NCBI RefSeq assembly: GCF_902833055.1
Contig: NZ_CADFEJ010000027.1
Location: 1-64,000 of the forward strand
DNA: 64,000 bases
Direction: 5' to 3'
Origin: Burkholderia territorii
Lineage (GTDB): Bacteria; Pseudomonadota; Gammaproteobacteria; Burkholderiales; Burkholderiaceae
The notes under the pieces were generated by a model that was not told where the DNA came from, made no database searches, and was given only the letters and a program-made list of their open reading frames with translations. Of this stretch, positions 27,149 through 36,270 are shown one piece after another (position 1 is the first letter of the stretch; every line of letters starts with the position of its first letter). The translations under genes were made by a program, and so were the position numbers.

Positions 27149-27808
27149 ATGGGTTTTGAACAACTTGCCGAATTGCGGGCGCAGCTCGCAGCAAAGGCCA
27201 AGCAGGAGCGCAACGCGAAGCGACCGGCTACGCAACCGGAAGCAGGCGGGAAGCCGAAGTCCGGCGATCGGCCCGCTCGCGGGGCCAAACCGGCGGCGGC
27301 GGCCAAGGCGTCGTCCGGCGCGAAGCCCGCTTCGACGAAGCCGTCGACACCGGTCGATCCGGTCATCGTCGCGATCGGCAAACTGCAGCGCCGCTTCCCG
27401 CGTGCGTTCCCGAAGAATCCGGCCCCGAAGGTGCCGCTGAAGGTCGGTATCTGGGACGACCTCGCGCGCGAGGCACAAGCCATCGGCCTGAGCGAGGCCG
27501 AACTGCGCGACGCGATGTCGACGTGGTGCCGTGGCAATCGTTACTGGTCGTGTCTGGTCGAAGACGCGGTGCGGGTCGATCTGCAAGGTAATGAAGCGGG
27601 ACGCGTAACGCACGATGACGCGGCGCGTGCGCGCCGGCTGAAGTCGCGCCGTCCGGGCAACAAGGGCGGTGCGCAGGCGGCGAAGGGTGCACCGCAGCAG
27701 CCGAAGGCACAAACGCCGGCCGACGCAGCACCGTCGCAGCCGGCGACGGCGGAAGCACCGGCGGACGCAGCACCGCAGTCCGAACAGCAAACGGCCGCGA
27801 GCGAGTAA
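27149..27808 (+). CDS. ProQ/FinO-domain RNA-binding protein
   Basis: A 219-aa protein with a ProQ/FinO domain at residues about 68-165 (AIGKLQRRFPRAFPKNPAPKVPLKVGIWDDL, then LRDAMSTWCRGNRYWSCLV), flanked by low-complexity tails. The N-terminal tail is Lys/Ala/Pro-rich and basic, the C-terminal tail Ala/Gln/Pro-rich. This layout fits RNA chaperones of the ProQ/RocC type that bind sRNA and mRNA 3' ends. The start at 27149 has GGTGGA upstream. Codon usage is normal for the replicon. It is monocistronic, and its RNA targets cannot be seen from sequence. Confidence 0.9.
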   Translation: MGFEQLAELRAQLAAKAKQERNAKRPATQPEAGGKPKSGDRPARGAKPAAAAKASSGAKPASTKPSTPVDPVIVAIGKLQRRFPRAFPKNPAPKVPLKVGIWDDLAREAQAIGLSEAELRDAMSTWCRGNRYWSCLVEDAVRVDLQGNEAGRVTHDDAARARRLKSRRPGNKGGAQAAKGAPQQPKAQTPADAAPSQPATAEAPADAAPQSEQQTAASE

Positions 27809-28484
27809 TACGCGATGTGTCGCCGCGCGACGCGTGGCGACGGCCTGCCTGCACCACGCATGCAGCGCATCCCATGATAGACCGACCAGTCCTCCGGGAC
27901 AGGTCGGGACTGCCTCCGCTGGCGGCACAGCCAGTCAGCCTCACGAAATCCCCTCGAACTGCCGATCGAACTCCACGACGAAAGCATGTCGGCGGATGCC
28001 GTGTGTGCAAGGTATCGTCCACCGGGTATGCATGGCGACGGCATATCGATCAGGGGCGGCATGCATCCCGACGAACGTTGCGTAGACCAGCGTCGAGCAC
28101 GGCTGCGCATCGACGCTTGCGCGTGGCTGGGCGACGCGTGTGTCATTGTGTCGGCGGTCCAGTCAATTCGCCTTTCTTTCGCCGCAGTAATTCGTATTCC
28201 TAATGTAGCTGGATGTCAGATGGAACCTGGATTCGCACCCGCGATTGCCACCTCCGTTGGCGGCCCGTGACACACACGCGATAATCTCTCCAGCACGCAT
28301 CGTCGGGCCGGCACGTTGACTGTAACGCATGACGCGACGGGAACCTGAAAGCCAGCGCGATTCACCCGACATTCAGCGAATTTGAAAGGCACTGCACCGG
28401 CAAAAACCGAACGCGTTACCGCATCACACGAAGCCTGCCGATTCCGTACGCATAACCCACAACGCACAACGCTTAGACCGCATC
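27809..28484. other. intergenic region
   Basis: About 680 bp without a supported gene. It is lower in GC around 28140-28230. I see no strong hairpin. It carries the promoter of the DMT transporter gene at its right end. Confidence 0.5.
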
Positions 28485-29546
28485 ATGAACCCGAGAAATG
28501 GCGCGATTCTCGTCGCACTCACCGCCGCTGCGCTGTTCGGTGCCGCGACGCCGCTGGCGAAGGCACTGATCGGCGCGATGTCGCCGTTCATGGTTGCCGG
28601 CCTGTTCTATCTCGGCAGCGGGATCGGCCTCGGCGTCGGGATCCTGCTGCGCGGGTTGCGTCGCGCTCGCGTGCCAGCCGCGGACGCCGCGCCGCTGCAA
28701 CGCTCCGACCTGCCGTGGCTCGCCGGCGCGATCGCGGCCGGCGGCGTCGCGGGACCAGCGCTGCTGATGCTCGGGCTGTCGAGTACACCTGCTGCAACGA
28801 GTGCGCTGCTGCTCAATCTCGAAGGCGTGCTGACGGCGGTCATCGCGTGGGTCGTGTTTCGCGAGAACGTGGATCTCCAGGTGTTTCTCGGCATGGTCGC
28901 GATCGTCGCGGGCGGCACGCTGCTGTCGTGGAGCCCGGGGCACGCGGGCTTGCCGGTCGGCGCGTTGCTGATTGCCGGCGCCTGCCTGTGCTGGGCCATC
29001 GACAACAACCTGACCCGCAAGGTCGCCGCGAACGATGCGATGGTCATCGCGTGCGCGAAAGGTCTCGTGGCCGGCCCCGTGAACATCGGTATCGCGCTCG
29101 CGACCGGCGCAACGCTGCCCGCCGTTCCGGCCACGGCCGCCGCGATGTTGACAGGCCTCGGCGGCTACGGGATCAGTCTCGTGTTGTTCGTCGTCGCGCT
29201 GCGCCATCTCGGCAGTGCGCGCACGGGCGCATATTTTTCGGTGGCGCCGCTGTTCGGCGTCGTGCTGTCGTTGCTGATCTGGCCGGCGCTGCCGTCCGTC
29301 ACGTTCTGGATCGCGGCCGTGCTGATGGCGTGCGGTATCTGGCTGCATGTGCGCGAACGGCACGAACACGAGCACGCGCATGAACGGCTCGAGCATACGC
29401 ACCGGCATCGGCACGATGAACATCATCAGCACGCGCACGATTTTCCGTACGACGGCGAAGAGCCGCACTCGCATCCTCACGTGCATCTGCCGATCACGCA
29501 CAGTCACGCACATTTCCCGGATATTCATCATCGCCATCGTCATTGA
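28485..29546 (+). CDS. EamA/DMT-family transporter with histidine-rich C-terminal tail
   Basis: A 353-aa inner-membrane protein with two EamA repeats and about ten transmembrane helices (residues 1-287). It ends in a cytoplasmic or periplasmic tail of 66 residues that contains 24 histidines. DMT proteins export small metabolites or metals. The His-rich tail is the type found in Ni, Co or Zn handling proteins such as RcnA and CDF tails, so this is probably a metal-linked exporter (inference). No metal regulator is adjacent. The tail has normal GC and is in frame, so it is not an artefact. Confidence 0.88.
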   Translation: MNPRNGAILVALTAAALFGAATPLAKALIGAMSPFMVAGLFYLGSGIGLGVGILLRGLRRARVPAADAAPLQRSDLPWLAGAIAAGGVAGPALLMLGLSSTPAATSALLLNLEGVLTAVIAWVVFRENVDLQVFLGMVAIVAGGTLLSWSPGHAGLPVGALLIAGACLCWAIDNNLTRKVAANDAMVIACAKGLVAGPVNIGIALATGATLPAVPATAAAMLTGLGGYGISLVLFVVALRHLGSARTGAYFSVAPLFGVVLSLLIWPALPSVTFWIAAVLMACGIWLHVRERHEHEHAHERLEHTHRHRHDEHHQHAHDFPYDGEEPHSHPHVHLPITHSHAHFPDIHHRHRH

Positions 29547-29654
29547 CCGCGCGGCGCAAGGCATACGACGGACAGCCGTTGCAATGTGCGTCGCAAGGTA
29601 TCCGTTTATGGGGCGTCGTTTCGTATTTGCCGCAACCTCGCGGTACGGGGCGCT

Positions 29655-30020
29655 TCAGTCGTCCGTCTGGATCAATCGAATCAAAGAGCCGTCCGGGTCG
29701 ATCAGCGCGCCGACGCTGCCGCCCCATGCTTCGCGTTTCGGCCGATGTGCGCGCGGCCAACCGGTTGCCTGCTCCGGCACGCCGGCCGCGATTACCTCGT
29801 CGAAGAACGCGGCGACGTCGGCGAGCCGGAAACAGCAGCTGAACCAGCTCGTGGCCGGATCGAGGCCGGGATGCGGAAAGAATTCCAGCAACAGGTCGCC
29901 GCGTCTCAGGATCATCCAGCCATCGTCGCGCCACGTTTCGACGAAGCCGAGCTTCGCGTAGAACAGCGACGTGGTTTCGAAATCGCGCGAGGGGAGATTG
30001 GGACTCGCGAAGTCAGCCAC
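29655..30020 (-). CDS. glyoxalase/bleomycin-resistance superfamily protein
   Basis: A 121-aa single VOC-domain protein. It shows the paired beta-alpha-beta-beta-beta modules: NLPSRDFETTSLFYAKLGFVETWRDDGWMILRRGDLLLEFF and FRLADVAAFFDEVIAAG...GALIDPDGSLIRLIQ. The pattern is closest to bleomycin-binding-like proteins, which sequester the drug rather than catalyse. I choose the GTG at 30020 with CGGAGA upstream. It is followed on the same strand by nothing close, and preceded by the NifQ-like gene about 100 bp away, so an operon is possible. Confidence 0.82.
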   Translation of the reverse strand: MADFASPNLPSRDFETTSLFYAKLGFVETWRDDGWMILRRGDLLLEFFPHPGLDPATSWFSCCFRLADVAAFFDEVIAAGVPEQATGWPRAHRPKREAWGGSVGALIDPDGSLIRLIQTDD

Positions 30021-30124
30021 GGTTGTGTCTCCGGTGAGCGTTGACGATTGAATGAAGGCGCGGACAGGTGTCACGCATGATCGGTCAAACGATGCGTGCC
30101 GGCAAGCCACACACGCCGCCGTCG

Positions 30125-30721
30125 TCAATATTGTTGCCGGGGGAAGCAGAATCCGAAGTCCTCGCAGCCGGGACATCCCGGCGAGGGCCCGGCGGGCAGG
30201 CCGAGCGATGCAGCGACTTGCTGCGCGAGGAATTTCTTCCAGCGCAACTGCGCGACATTGCGCGCGGCGAGCGCGGGGAAATAGCGTTCGAGCATCGCGG
30301 ATACCGCGTCGCGTCCGTCGAGGCCGAGATCGCGCCACAGGTGATCGGGGCGCAGGCACGCATGCGAGATGATCGTCGCGACGCAGTCGGCATCGTCCGG
30401 TGAGACGGCGGGGTGCGCATTCCGCATCAGCAGCGCGTGCAGTGTCGCAACGAACTGCGCGTGCGCGGCCGGCGGCGGCGCGACGGCGGCAGCGGCCGAC
30501 GCGAGCGCGGCGGCCTCGGTGGAATGCAAGCGCGGAAACTGGCGAGCGAGCAGACCGCTCAACCGTACGGAAGACAGGCCGAGCAGCGCAAGTTCGTTGC
30601 GGCATGCGCGTGCCGCGATCAGCGCGCCGAACAGACGAGCATCCGCGCAATCGGCATCGGTCGCTCCGGCCAGCAGCGATTGAAACATGCGTTGATGCGC
30701 GTGCTCCAGCGCGGACGTCAT
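30125..30721 (-). CDS. NifQ-family protein with an incomplete cysteine motif
   Basis: A 198-aa protein of the NifQ family, iron-molybdenum proteins that deliver Mo for cofactor assembly. Recognition rests on the C-terminal half: RDAVSAMLERYFPALAARN, RWKKFLAQQV and the GCPGCEDFGFCF end. Canonical NifQ has C-x4-C-x2-C-x5-C. Here only C-x2-C-x5-C remains and the first Cys is replaced. No nif genes are visible. It lies 93 bp downstream of a tandem Mop molybdate-binding protein on the same strand, supporting a molybdenum role. An alternative GTG start lies 15 bp upstream. Confidence 0.75.
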   Translation of the reverse strand: MTSALEHAHQRMFQSLLAGATDADCADARLFGALIAARACRNELALLGLSSVRLSGLLARQFPRLHSTEAAALASAAAAVAPPPAAHAQFVATLHALLMRNAHPAVSPDDADCVATIISHACLRPDHLWRDLGLDGRDAVSAMLERYFPALAARNVAQLRWKKFLAQQVAASLGLPAGPSPGCPGCEDFGFCFPRQQY

Positions 30722-30814
30722 CGTGCGCGCCTGCACGCAGTTCGAGCGTTGCGCGCGTTGCGCGGGCGCGGCGAACGACGGGGCGACATTGCAATCACCT
30801 GCACGGTCGGTCGA

Positions 30815-31240
30815 TCATTCGACGCCGATGATCACGCTCGATGCCTTGAAGATCGCGGACGCCGGCTTGCCGCTCGCGAGGCCGAGACGATCGACGCTGT
30901 CGTTGGTGACGATCGCGACGATTTCCGCACCGCCCGCAGCCTTGACCACGACTTCCGAATTGACCGCGCCCTTCGCGATCGACGACACGGTGCCCGCGAC
31001 GCAGTTGCGCGCCGACACCTTGCTGCTGTCGACGTCGACCATCACGATCACCGACGATGCCTTGACGAGCGCGAATGCCTTCGTGCCGGCAGCGAGACCG
31101 AGCGATGCGGCGCTCCCATGCGTGATCACGGCGACGATGTCGAGGCCGTCTTGGGTGCGCAGCGTGATTTCGTCGTTGACGGCACCGGGCTTGACGGCGC
31201 CGATCTGGCCGACGAATTGATTGCGGGCGCTGGTGCGCAT
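30815..31240 (-). CDS. tandem Mop-domain molybdate-binding protein (molbindin-like)
   Basis: A 141-aa cytoplasmic protein built of two Mop/TOBE domains (residues about 5-70 and 75-141). Both show the same pattern: ARNQF/ARNCV, PGAVNDEITL or KGAVNSEVVV, then SAASLGL or SVDRLGL and KASSVI. Such di-Mop proteins bind molybdate or tungstate and buffer intracellular Mo. The start at 31240 is preceded by GGAGAG. It is first in a likely two-gene unit with the NifQ-like gene. No modABC transporter is in the window. Confidence 0.88.
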   Translation of the reverse strand: MRTSARNQFVGQIGAVKPGAVNDEITLRTQDGLDIVAVITHGSAASLGLAAGTKAFALVKASSVIVMVDVDSSKVSARNCVAGTVSSIAKGAVNSEVVVKAAGGAEIVAIVTNDSVDRLGLASGKPASAIFKASSVIIGVE

Positions 31241-31420
31241 GATGACTCTCCAGGAAATGGGCCGCCGGCGGGTGGCCGGCGAACGACGGAAACCGCGGAT
31301 GAGTTTACCGGCAATGCAGGTGAAGCGCGACGTCGGCAGCGACATACCGCACATGTGAAACGACGTACGATGCTGCGCGACAGCAGGCGCGTCGTGTACG
31401 CCGTGCCGCCGCGATCGCGC

Positions 31421-32920
31421 TTACTTTGCAGCCGCCGACGCAGCAGCCGGCACGCCCGCCGCCGTCTTCTGCTGCGTCGCAGCGGCCTTCGTATCGCTTT
31501 CCCATCCGCCGCCGAGCGCGAGGAACAACTTCACCTGGTCGGCGGCGACCTGGCCTTCGGCCGCAGCGACTTGCGCACGCACGCTCGTCAGCGTGCGCGT
31601 CGCATCGAGATCCGAAATGAACGACTCGCGGCCGGCCATGTAGAGGCGATGCGTTTCGTCAGCGGAACTGCGCGCCGATTCGTAGGCCGTGCGCAGCGCG
31701 TCGGTGCGCTGCACGTCGGCTGCATAGGTCGCGAGGCTCGACTGCGTTTCGCGCAGCGCGTTCAGCACGACGCCGTCGAAGTGCGCGAGCGCACCACCGG
31801 TCGCCGCTTCCGCTTCGCGCACGCGCGCGCGCTGGCCGTTGACGGGGAACGACCAGCTGATCAGTGGTCCGAACGACCAGCGATTCGTGGTGGAAGAGAA
31901 CAGGTCGGCCGCGACGCCGACCGACCCGGCGGACGCGCCGATGCTGATCGACGGATAAAGCGCGGCGGTCGCGACGCCGATTCGCGCGGTCGACGCGGCG
32001 AGCTGACGCTCGGCTTCGCGAATGTCGGGCCGGCGGCGCAGCAGCGCGGCACCGTCGCCGATCGGAATCGGCTGGCGCAGCTTCGGCAGGCGTTCGCATT
32101 CGGCGACCGCTTTCGGCAGGTCGGCGGGCGAACGCGCGAGCAGCGCGGCGAGCTGGTATTGCGCAATCTTGCGGCGGCTTTCGAAGCGCGGGATGTCGGC
32201 CGCGAGCGTGCGCACCTGCGTGACGCCGCGCGTGACGTCGGTCTGGTTGCCGCGTCCCGCATCGCGCAGGCGCTGCGACAGTTTCACACGCTGCTGTTGC
32301 AGCGCGAGCGACTGCTTCGCGATCGCGAGTTCGTCCCCGGCCGAGCATGATTCGACGTACGCACGCACGACGTCCGCGACGACGGTGATGCGCGCGAGAT
32401 CGGCCGCCGCCTGCACGGCTTCGCTGTCCGCGCGCGCGGCCTCGACGCCGCGCCGCAGCTTGCCGAACAGATCGAGCTCGTATGACACGCTAATGCCCAC
32501 CATCCCTTCGTTGACGACGGGCAGCTTGTTTTCGAGCAGATATTGCTCGGCCGACTCCTGCGCGCGCTGCACGGCTGCTTCCGCGCTGCCGGAGAAGCCG
32601 CCCTGTTCGTTCGCCACTTCGAGCGCCGCGCGCGAACGTGCGAGGTTGGCCGCGGCGACGCGCAGGTCGGTGTTGGATTTGAGCGCACTGCGCACGAGTT
32701 CGTCGAGCACGGGATCGTCGTACAGCTGCCACCAGTTGCCGGGCACCGCATCGCGCGACACGAGCGAGCCGTTTGCGTCGTCGAACGCATGGTTCGCGAG
32801 CGGCGCATTCACGTACGCCTGCTGCGGCAGCTTGTAGTCGGGGCCGACGGATTTGCACGCGCCGAGTGCGAACGCGAGCGGTGCCAGTGCCGCCGCGAGG
32901 CGCAGGCCGTGCCGCTTCAT
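31421..32920 (-). CDS. outer-membrane efflux lipoprotein (NodT/OprM family)
   Basis: A 499-aa RND/MFS-type outer-membrane factor. The N-terminal signal peptide ends in a lipobox LGAC with Cys22 as the lipidated residue. Two OEP repeats follow (residues about 60-250 and 265-460) with typical helix-rich segments such as YELDLFGKLRRGVEAARADSEA and RRRPDIREAERQLAA. It forms the exit duct for the AaeA/AaeB-like pump. Its ATG overlaps the TGA of the membrane-fusion protein gene (ATGA). The Ala-rich C-terminus ends in Lys. It is the last gene of the operon. Confidence 0.92.
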   Translation of the reverse strand: MKRHGLRLAAALAPLAFALGACKSVGPDYKLPQQAYVNAPLANHAFDDANGSLVSRDAVPGNWWQLYDDPVLDELVRSALKSNTDLRVAAANLARSRAALEVANEQGGFSGSAEAAVQRAQESAEQYLLENKLPVVNEGMVGISVSYELDLFGKLRRGVEAARADSEAVQAAADLARITVVADVVRAYVESCSAGDELAIAKQSLALQQQRVKLSQRLRDAGRGNQTDVTRGVTQVRTLAADIPRFESRRKIAQYQLAALLARSPADLPKAVAECERLPKLRQPIPIGDGAALLRRRPDIREAERQLAASTARIGVATAALYPSISIGASAGSVGVAADLFSSTTNRWSFGPLISWSFPVNGQRARVREAEAATGGALAHFDGVVLNALRETQSSLATYAADVQRTDALRTAYESARSSADETHRLYMAGRESFISDLDATRTLTSVRAQVAAAEGQVAADQVKLFLALGGGWESDTKAAATQQKTAAGVPAAASAAAK

Positions 32921-33888
32921 TGCGATGCTCCCGTCGCGCTGCCCGCCACAGCTGCGGAGGTTGCGGGCGGCACGGCTGCCGTGGAGGCACCGGCGGCCGG
33001 CTTCGCATTGTCGTTGCGGCGCGTGTCGCTGCGCACCGCGACGGTCGCGGTGCGCCCGGCGATCATCCGGAAGTCGTCGGGCACCTCGTCGAGCACGACC
33101 CGCACCGGCACGCGCTGCGCGAGCCGCACCCAGCTGAATGCCGGATTCACGTTCGGCAGCAGGTTCGCGCCCTGCGTGCGGTCGCGATCCTCGATCGCGG
33201 CGACGATGCTCTGGACATGGCCGCGCAGCGGATGCGGCTCGCCCATCACGACGATGTCGACCGGCTGGCCGATATGGATGCCGCGCAGCTTGGTTTCCTC
33301 GAAGTAGCCGTCGACGCGGAACGAATTGCGGTCGACGACCGACAGCACCGCGCGGCCGGCCGGCACGTATTCGCCGACGCGCGGCGCGCGGTCGTTCAGG
33401 TAGCCGTCGACGGGGCTCACGATCGTCGTGCGCTGCAGATTGAGCTTCGCGGTGTCGAGCGATACCTGCGCATCGGCGACAGCGGCTTCGCCCTGCTCGA
33501 CGCGCGTGCGGCTTTCCTCGACCTGCTCGCTGGCGACCAGATTGCCGAGCTGCAGGTTGCGCGCATATTCGCGCCTGGCCTGGGCGAGCGTCGCGCGGCG
33601 CTGTGCGAGCGTGGCTTCGGCCAGCCGTTCCGCGAGCGTGTAGCGCGCCTGGTCGATGACGAACAGCACCTGGCCGCGCTTCACCTCCTGGTTGTCGGCG
33701 ACCTGCACCGCGGTGATGAGGCCCGACACGTCGGGCGCGACCTGGATCACGTCGGCACGCATATGGCCGTCGCGTGTCCACGGCGAGAACATGTAGTAGT
33801 TGATGATCCGCCACAGGACGAGGGCGGCCACGACGACGACGATCAGGGTGAGCAGGATCTGACCTGCCGAGAGCCAGGTTTTTTTCAC
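32917..33888 (-). CDS. HlyD-family periplasmic adaptor (AaeA-like)
   Basis: A 323-aa membrane-fusion protein. One N-terminal transmembrane helix (residues about 10-30) is followed by the barrel-sandwich (VIQVAPDVSGLITAVQVADNQEV and TIVSPVDGYLNDRAPRVGEYV), a coiled-coil hairpin (residues about 80-140) and a beta-barrel domain with FRVDGYFEETKLRGIHIGQ. It bridges the FUSC pump and the outer-membrane channel. The C-terminal 30 residues are Ala/Ser-rich. It lies 2 bp after the small DUF1656 gene and overlaps the channel gene by 4 bp. Confidence 0.92.
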   Translation of the reverse strand: MKKTWLSAGQILLTLIVVVVAALVLWRIINYYMFSPWTRDGHMRADVIQVAPDVSGLITAVQVADNQEVKRGQVLFVIDQARYTLAERLAEATLAQRRATLAQARREYARNLQLGNLVASEQVEESRTRVEQGEAAVADAQVSLDTAKLNLQRTTIVSPVDGYLNDRAPRVGEYVPAGRAVLSVVDRNSFRVDGYFEETKLRGIHIGQPVDIVVMGEPHPLRGHVQSIVAAIEDRDRTQGANLLPNVNPAFSWVRLAQRVPVRVVLDEVPDDFRMIAGRTATVAVRSDTRRNDNAKPAAGASTAAVPPATSAAVAGSATGASQ

Positions 33889-33890
33889 GG

Positions 33891-34103
33891 TTAGCTAGCC
33901 ACGAGATGGTGAGACACGATGACGACGGCGGCAAGCACGAACACGTAGATGCCGAGGTCGAAGATCGAACGGTGCCAGACGAGGCGGTAAAAGCCGACGC
34001 GTTCGAGCAGCGCGCGCACGACGATGTTGATCAGGTAGGCGATCAGCATCAGCACGAGCGGAGCCGGCACGAATACGCCGAAGATGTCGATTTCGCCGAT
34101 CAT
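33891..34103 (-). CDS. DUF1656 small membrane protein (AaeX-like)
   Basis: A 70-aa protein with two transmembrane helices (residues about 8-30 and 45-67) and the DUF1656 start GEIDIFGVFVPAPLVLM. This is the AaeX-type partner always found between FUSC pump and adaptor genes. Its function is unknown, but the gene order strongly implies a pump role. The ATG at 34103 lies 34 bp downstream of the FUSC gene stop. Confidence 0.9.
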   Translation of the reverse strand: MIGEIDIFGVFVPAPLVLMLIAYLINIVVRALLERVGFYRLVWHRSIFDLGIYVFVLAAVVIVSHHLVAS

Positions 34104-34137
34104 GGTCGCGGTCGGAAAGACGGGTTGGAAAGCGGGA

Positions 34138-36270
34138 TCATGCACGCGCTCCGTCCGGGGCGGCATGCGGCGGCTGCGCGGACGCGGCCGGGTACAGCGA
34201 CAGGCGCAGGCCGACGAGCGCATGGAGCGTATCGCGCAGCCAGCGGTGTGTCGCGGGCGTGGCTTGCACGGAGCCGCCGTCGGCGGATGTGGCGGACGTG
34301 CCGGGCAGGTTGCGGCCGGCCACGTGCTGCAGCGCGTCGTCGATCGATGCGAGCAGCGCCGGCGGCACAGGCTGTCGCGCATTCGCGGCCGCGCAGCGCG
34401 TGTAGTGCTCGGTGACACCGGCCAGCACGCGGTCGATCGCGTCGGGCACGTCGCCCGTCAGCTTGCGGCGCGAGCGGCGCAGATCGAGCGCGTTCAGCGC
34501 GATGCGCAGGTCGCGGAAGCTCTCGATCGACGGATGACGATGATCGTCCGACGCGCCGAGGCGCGGCAGCAGTTGCGTGACGCGATCGAGCATGCGCGAT
34601 GCGTGGTTGCGCTGGTCGTCGAGCGGCTGCGTCGACGCGGAGCGTGCGACGTCCTCCCAGCCCGAGCGCAGCAGGCGCCGCACCGCGAGTTCCGCGCCGA
34701 ACGGACGCGTCGCGCGCGTCCACACGTACGCGAACAGCAGCCCGGCGACGCCCGCGAGGTTGCTGTTCAGGAACACGAAGAAATCGGCATCGTACGCGCT
34801 CTGGATGCTGATGAAGGTGGCGGTGTTCACCGCGACGAGCATCGTCACCATGTTGAACTGCGGACGCGGCAGCAGCGTGCCGATCAGCACGAACGGCCCC
34901 GCGAACATCAGCACGAGCATCGGGAAGTCGTGCACGTGCGGCAGCACGACGAACAGGTACAGCCCGGCGAACACGACGCTCGCGGCCGTCGACAGGAAGA
35001 ACTTGAACACCAGCGGTGCCGGTTCGTCGAGCGCGGCGAAGAAGCTGCACGACACGGCTACGAGCGTGACGGCCGCGGCGCCGTCGTGCCAGCCCGACGA
35101 GATCCACAGCCAGCATGCGAACACGATCGCGAGCACGACGGTCAGCGTCGAGAACAGCATCATCCCGCGATCGAAGAAGCGTTCGGTGCCGCCGAGCCGC
35201 CAGTGCCGGTAGCGCGGCTGCCAGATGCCCGACTCGTTCGCGATCAGCGCGCGCAGCGAGCGGCAGTCCTGCCAGATGTCGATGACCTGACGCAGCCGCC
35301 ACAGCGCGTTCGACAGCAGCGCGCCCTCCCAGCTCGCGAGCGCACTGTCGGACGGCTGCAGCGACGCGATGCGCTCACGCAATTCGTCGGCCACCGGATC
35401 GTGCGCCATCTCGCCGTCGTCGTCTGCCTTCACGGTCGGCAACGGCGCGTCGAACCACTTTGCCGCGTCGGCGAGCAGCGCGTCGAGTGCCGGCGGTCGC
35501 ACGTGCAGGTCGCGCATCAGTGCGATCAGCGGATCGGCGAGCGACGACATCAGCGGCAGGAACAGCTGCATGCGGCCGGCGAGTGCCTGCGCACGGGCGA
35601 GCACGCGCGGGTGCGCATGGTCGTAGCTCAGTTGGCTCAGCAGGAATTCGAGGCCGGTGATGGTCGCGGCGAGACGTTGCCGGCATGCCGACAGCGCCTT
35701 GCCCGCGATGTGCCCCGACAGCGTTTCGCGGCCGTAGAACGCCGCGTCCTTGAACCAGGCGTCGGTGCGCTCGATCAGCGTCGGCGCGAGCCGGTTCGGG
35801 AACACCGCGCTGCCGACCACGCTCGCGCACACGATGCCGAGCACGATTTCCTCGGTCCGCGCGATCGCGACGTCGAAGATCGTCGACGGATCGGTCACCG
35901 TCGGCAGCGCGACCAGCGGCATCGTGTAGCCGGCAAGCATGAACACGTAGCTGCGCGCGGTGCGGTCGGAGATCGCGAGGTAGAGCAGCGTGCCGCACCA
36001 CGTCGCGACGATGATGCTGAACAGGAACGGCGTCTCGACGAACGGCGGCACGAACAGGATCGCCGCGGCGGCGCCAAGCGCGGTGCCGAGTGCGCGATAC
36101 AGCGCCTTGGAGCGCGTCGCGCCGACGAACGGGTTCGACACGATGTAGACGCTCGCCATCGCCCAGTAAGGGCGCGGCAGCTGGAAATACAGGCCGAGGT
36201 ACAACGCCAGCATCGACGCGGCGAAGGTCTTGCCCGAGAACAGCCAGTCGCGAAGGCTCGGATAGGTCAT
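34138..36270 (-). CDS. FUSC-family inner-membrane efflux pump (AaeB-like)
   Basis: A 710-aa pump of the fusaric-acid resistance/AaeB family. It has two blocks of about six transmembrane helices (residues about 10-165 and 370-525), the first with YWAMASVYIVSNPFVGATRSKALYRALGT and the second with PRPQFNMVTMLVAVN. Each block is followed by a large soluble domain. The family exports aromatic carboxylic acids such as p-hydroxybenzoate or fusaric acid. It is the first structural gene of the operon, overlapping the MarR stop by 4 bp (ATGA) and followed by AaeX-, AaeA- and OprM-like genes. Confidence 0.92.
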   Translation of the reverse strand: MTYPSLRDWLFSGKTFAASMLALYLGLYFQLPRPYWAMASVYIVSNPFVGATRSKALYRALGTALGAAAAILFVPPFVETPFLFSIIVATWCGTLLYLAISDRTARSYVFMLAGYTMPLVALPTVTDPSTIFDVAIARTEEIVLGIVCASVVGSAVFPNRLAPTLIERTDAWFKDAAFYGRETLSGHIAGKALSACRQRLAATITGLEFLLSQLSYDHAHPRVLARAQALAGRMQLFLPLMSSLADPLIALMRDLHVRPPALDALLADAAKWFDAPLPTVKADDDGEMAHDPVADELRERIASLQPSDSALASWEGALLSNALWRLRQVIDIWQDCRSLRALIANESGIWQPRYRHWRLGGTERFFDRGMMLFSTLTVVLAIVFACWLWISSGWHDGAAAVTLVAVSCSFFAALDEPAPLVFKFFLSTAASVVFAGLYLFVVLPHVHDFPMLVLMFAGPFVLIGTLLPRPQFNMVTMLVAVNTATFISIQSAYDADFFVFLNSNLAGVAGLLFAYVWTRATRPFGAELAVRRLLRSGWEDVARSASTQPLDDQRNHASRMLDRVTQLLPRLGASDDHRHPSIESFRDLRIALNALDLRRSRRKLTGDVPDAIDRVLAGVTEHYTRCAAANARQPVPPALLASIDDALQHVAGRNLPGTSATSADGGSVQATPATHRWLRDTLHALVGLRLSLYPAASAQPPHAAPDGARA

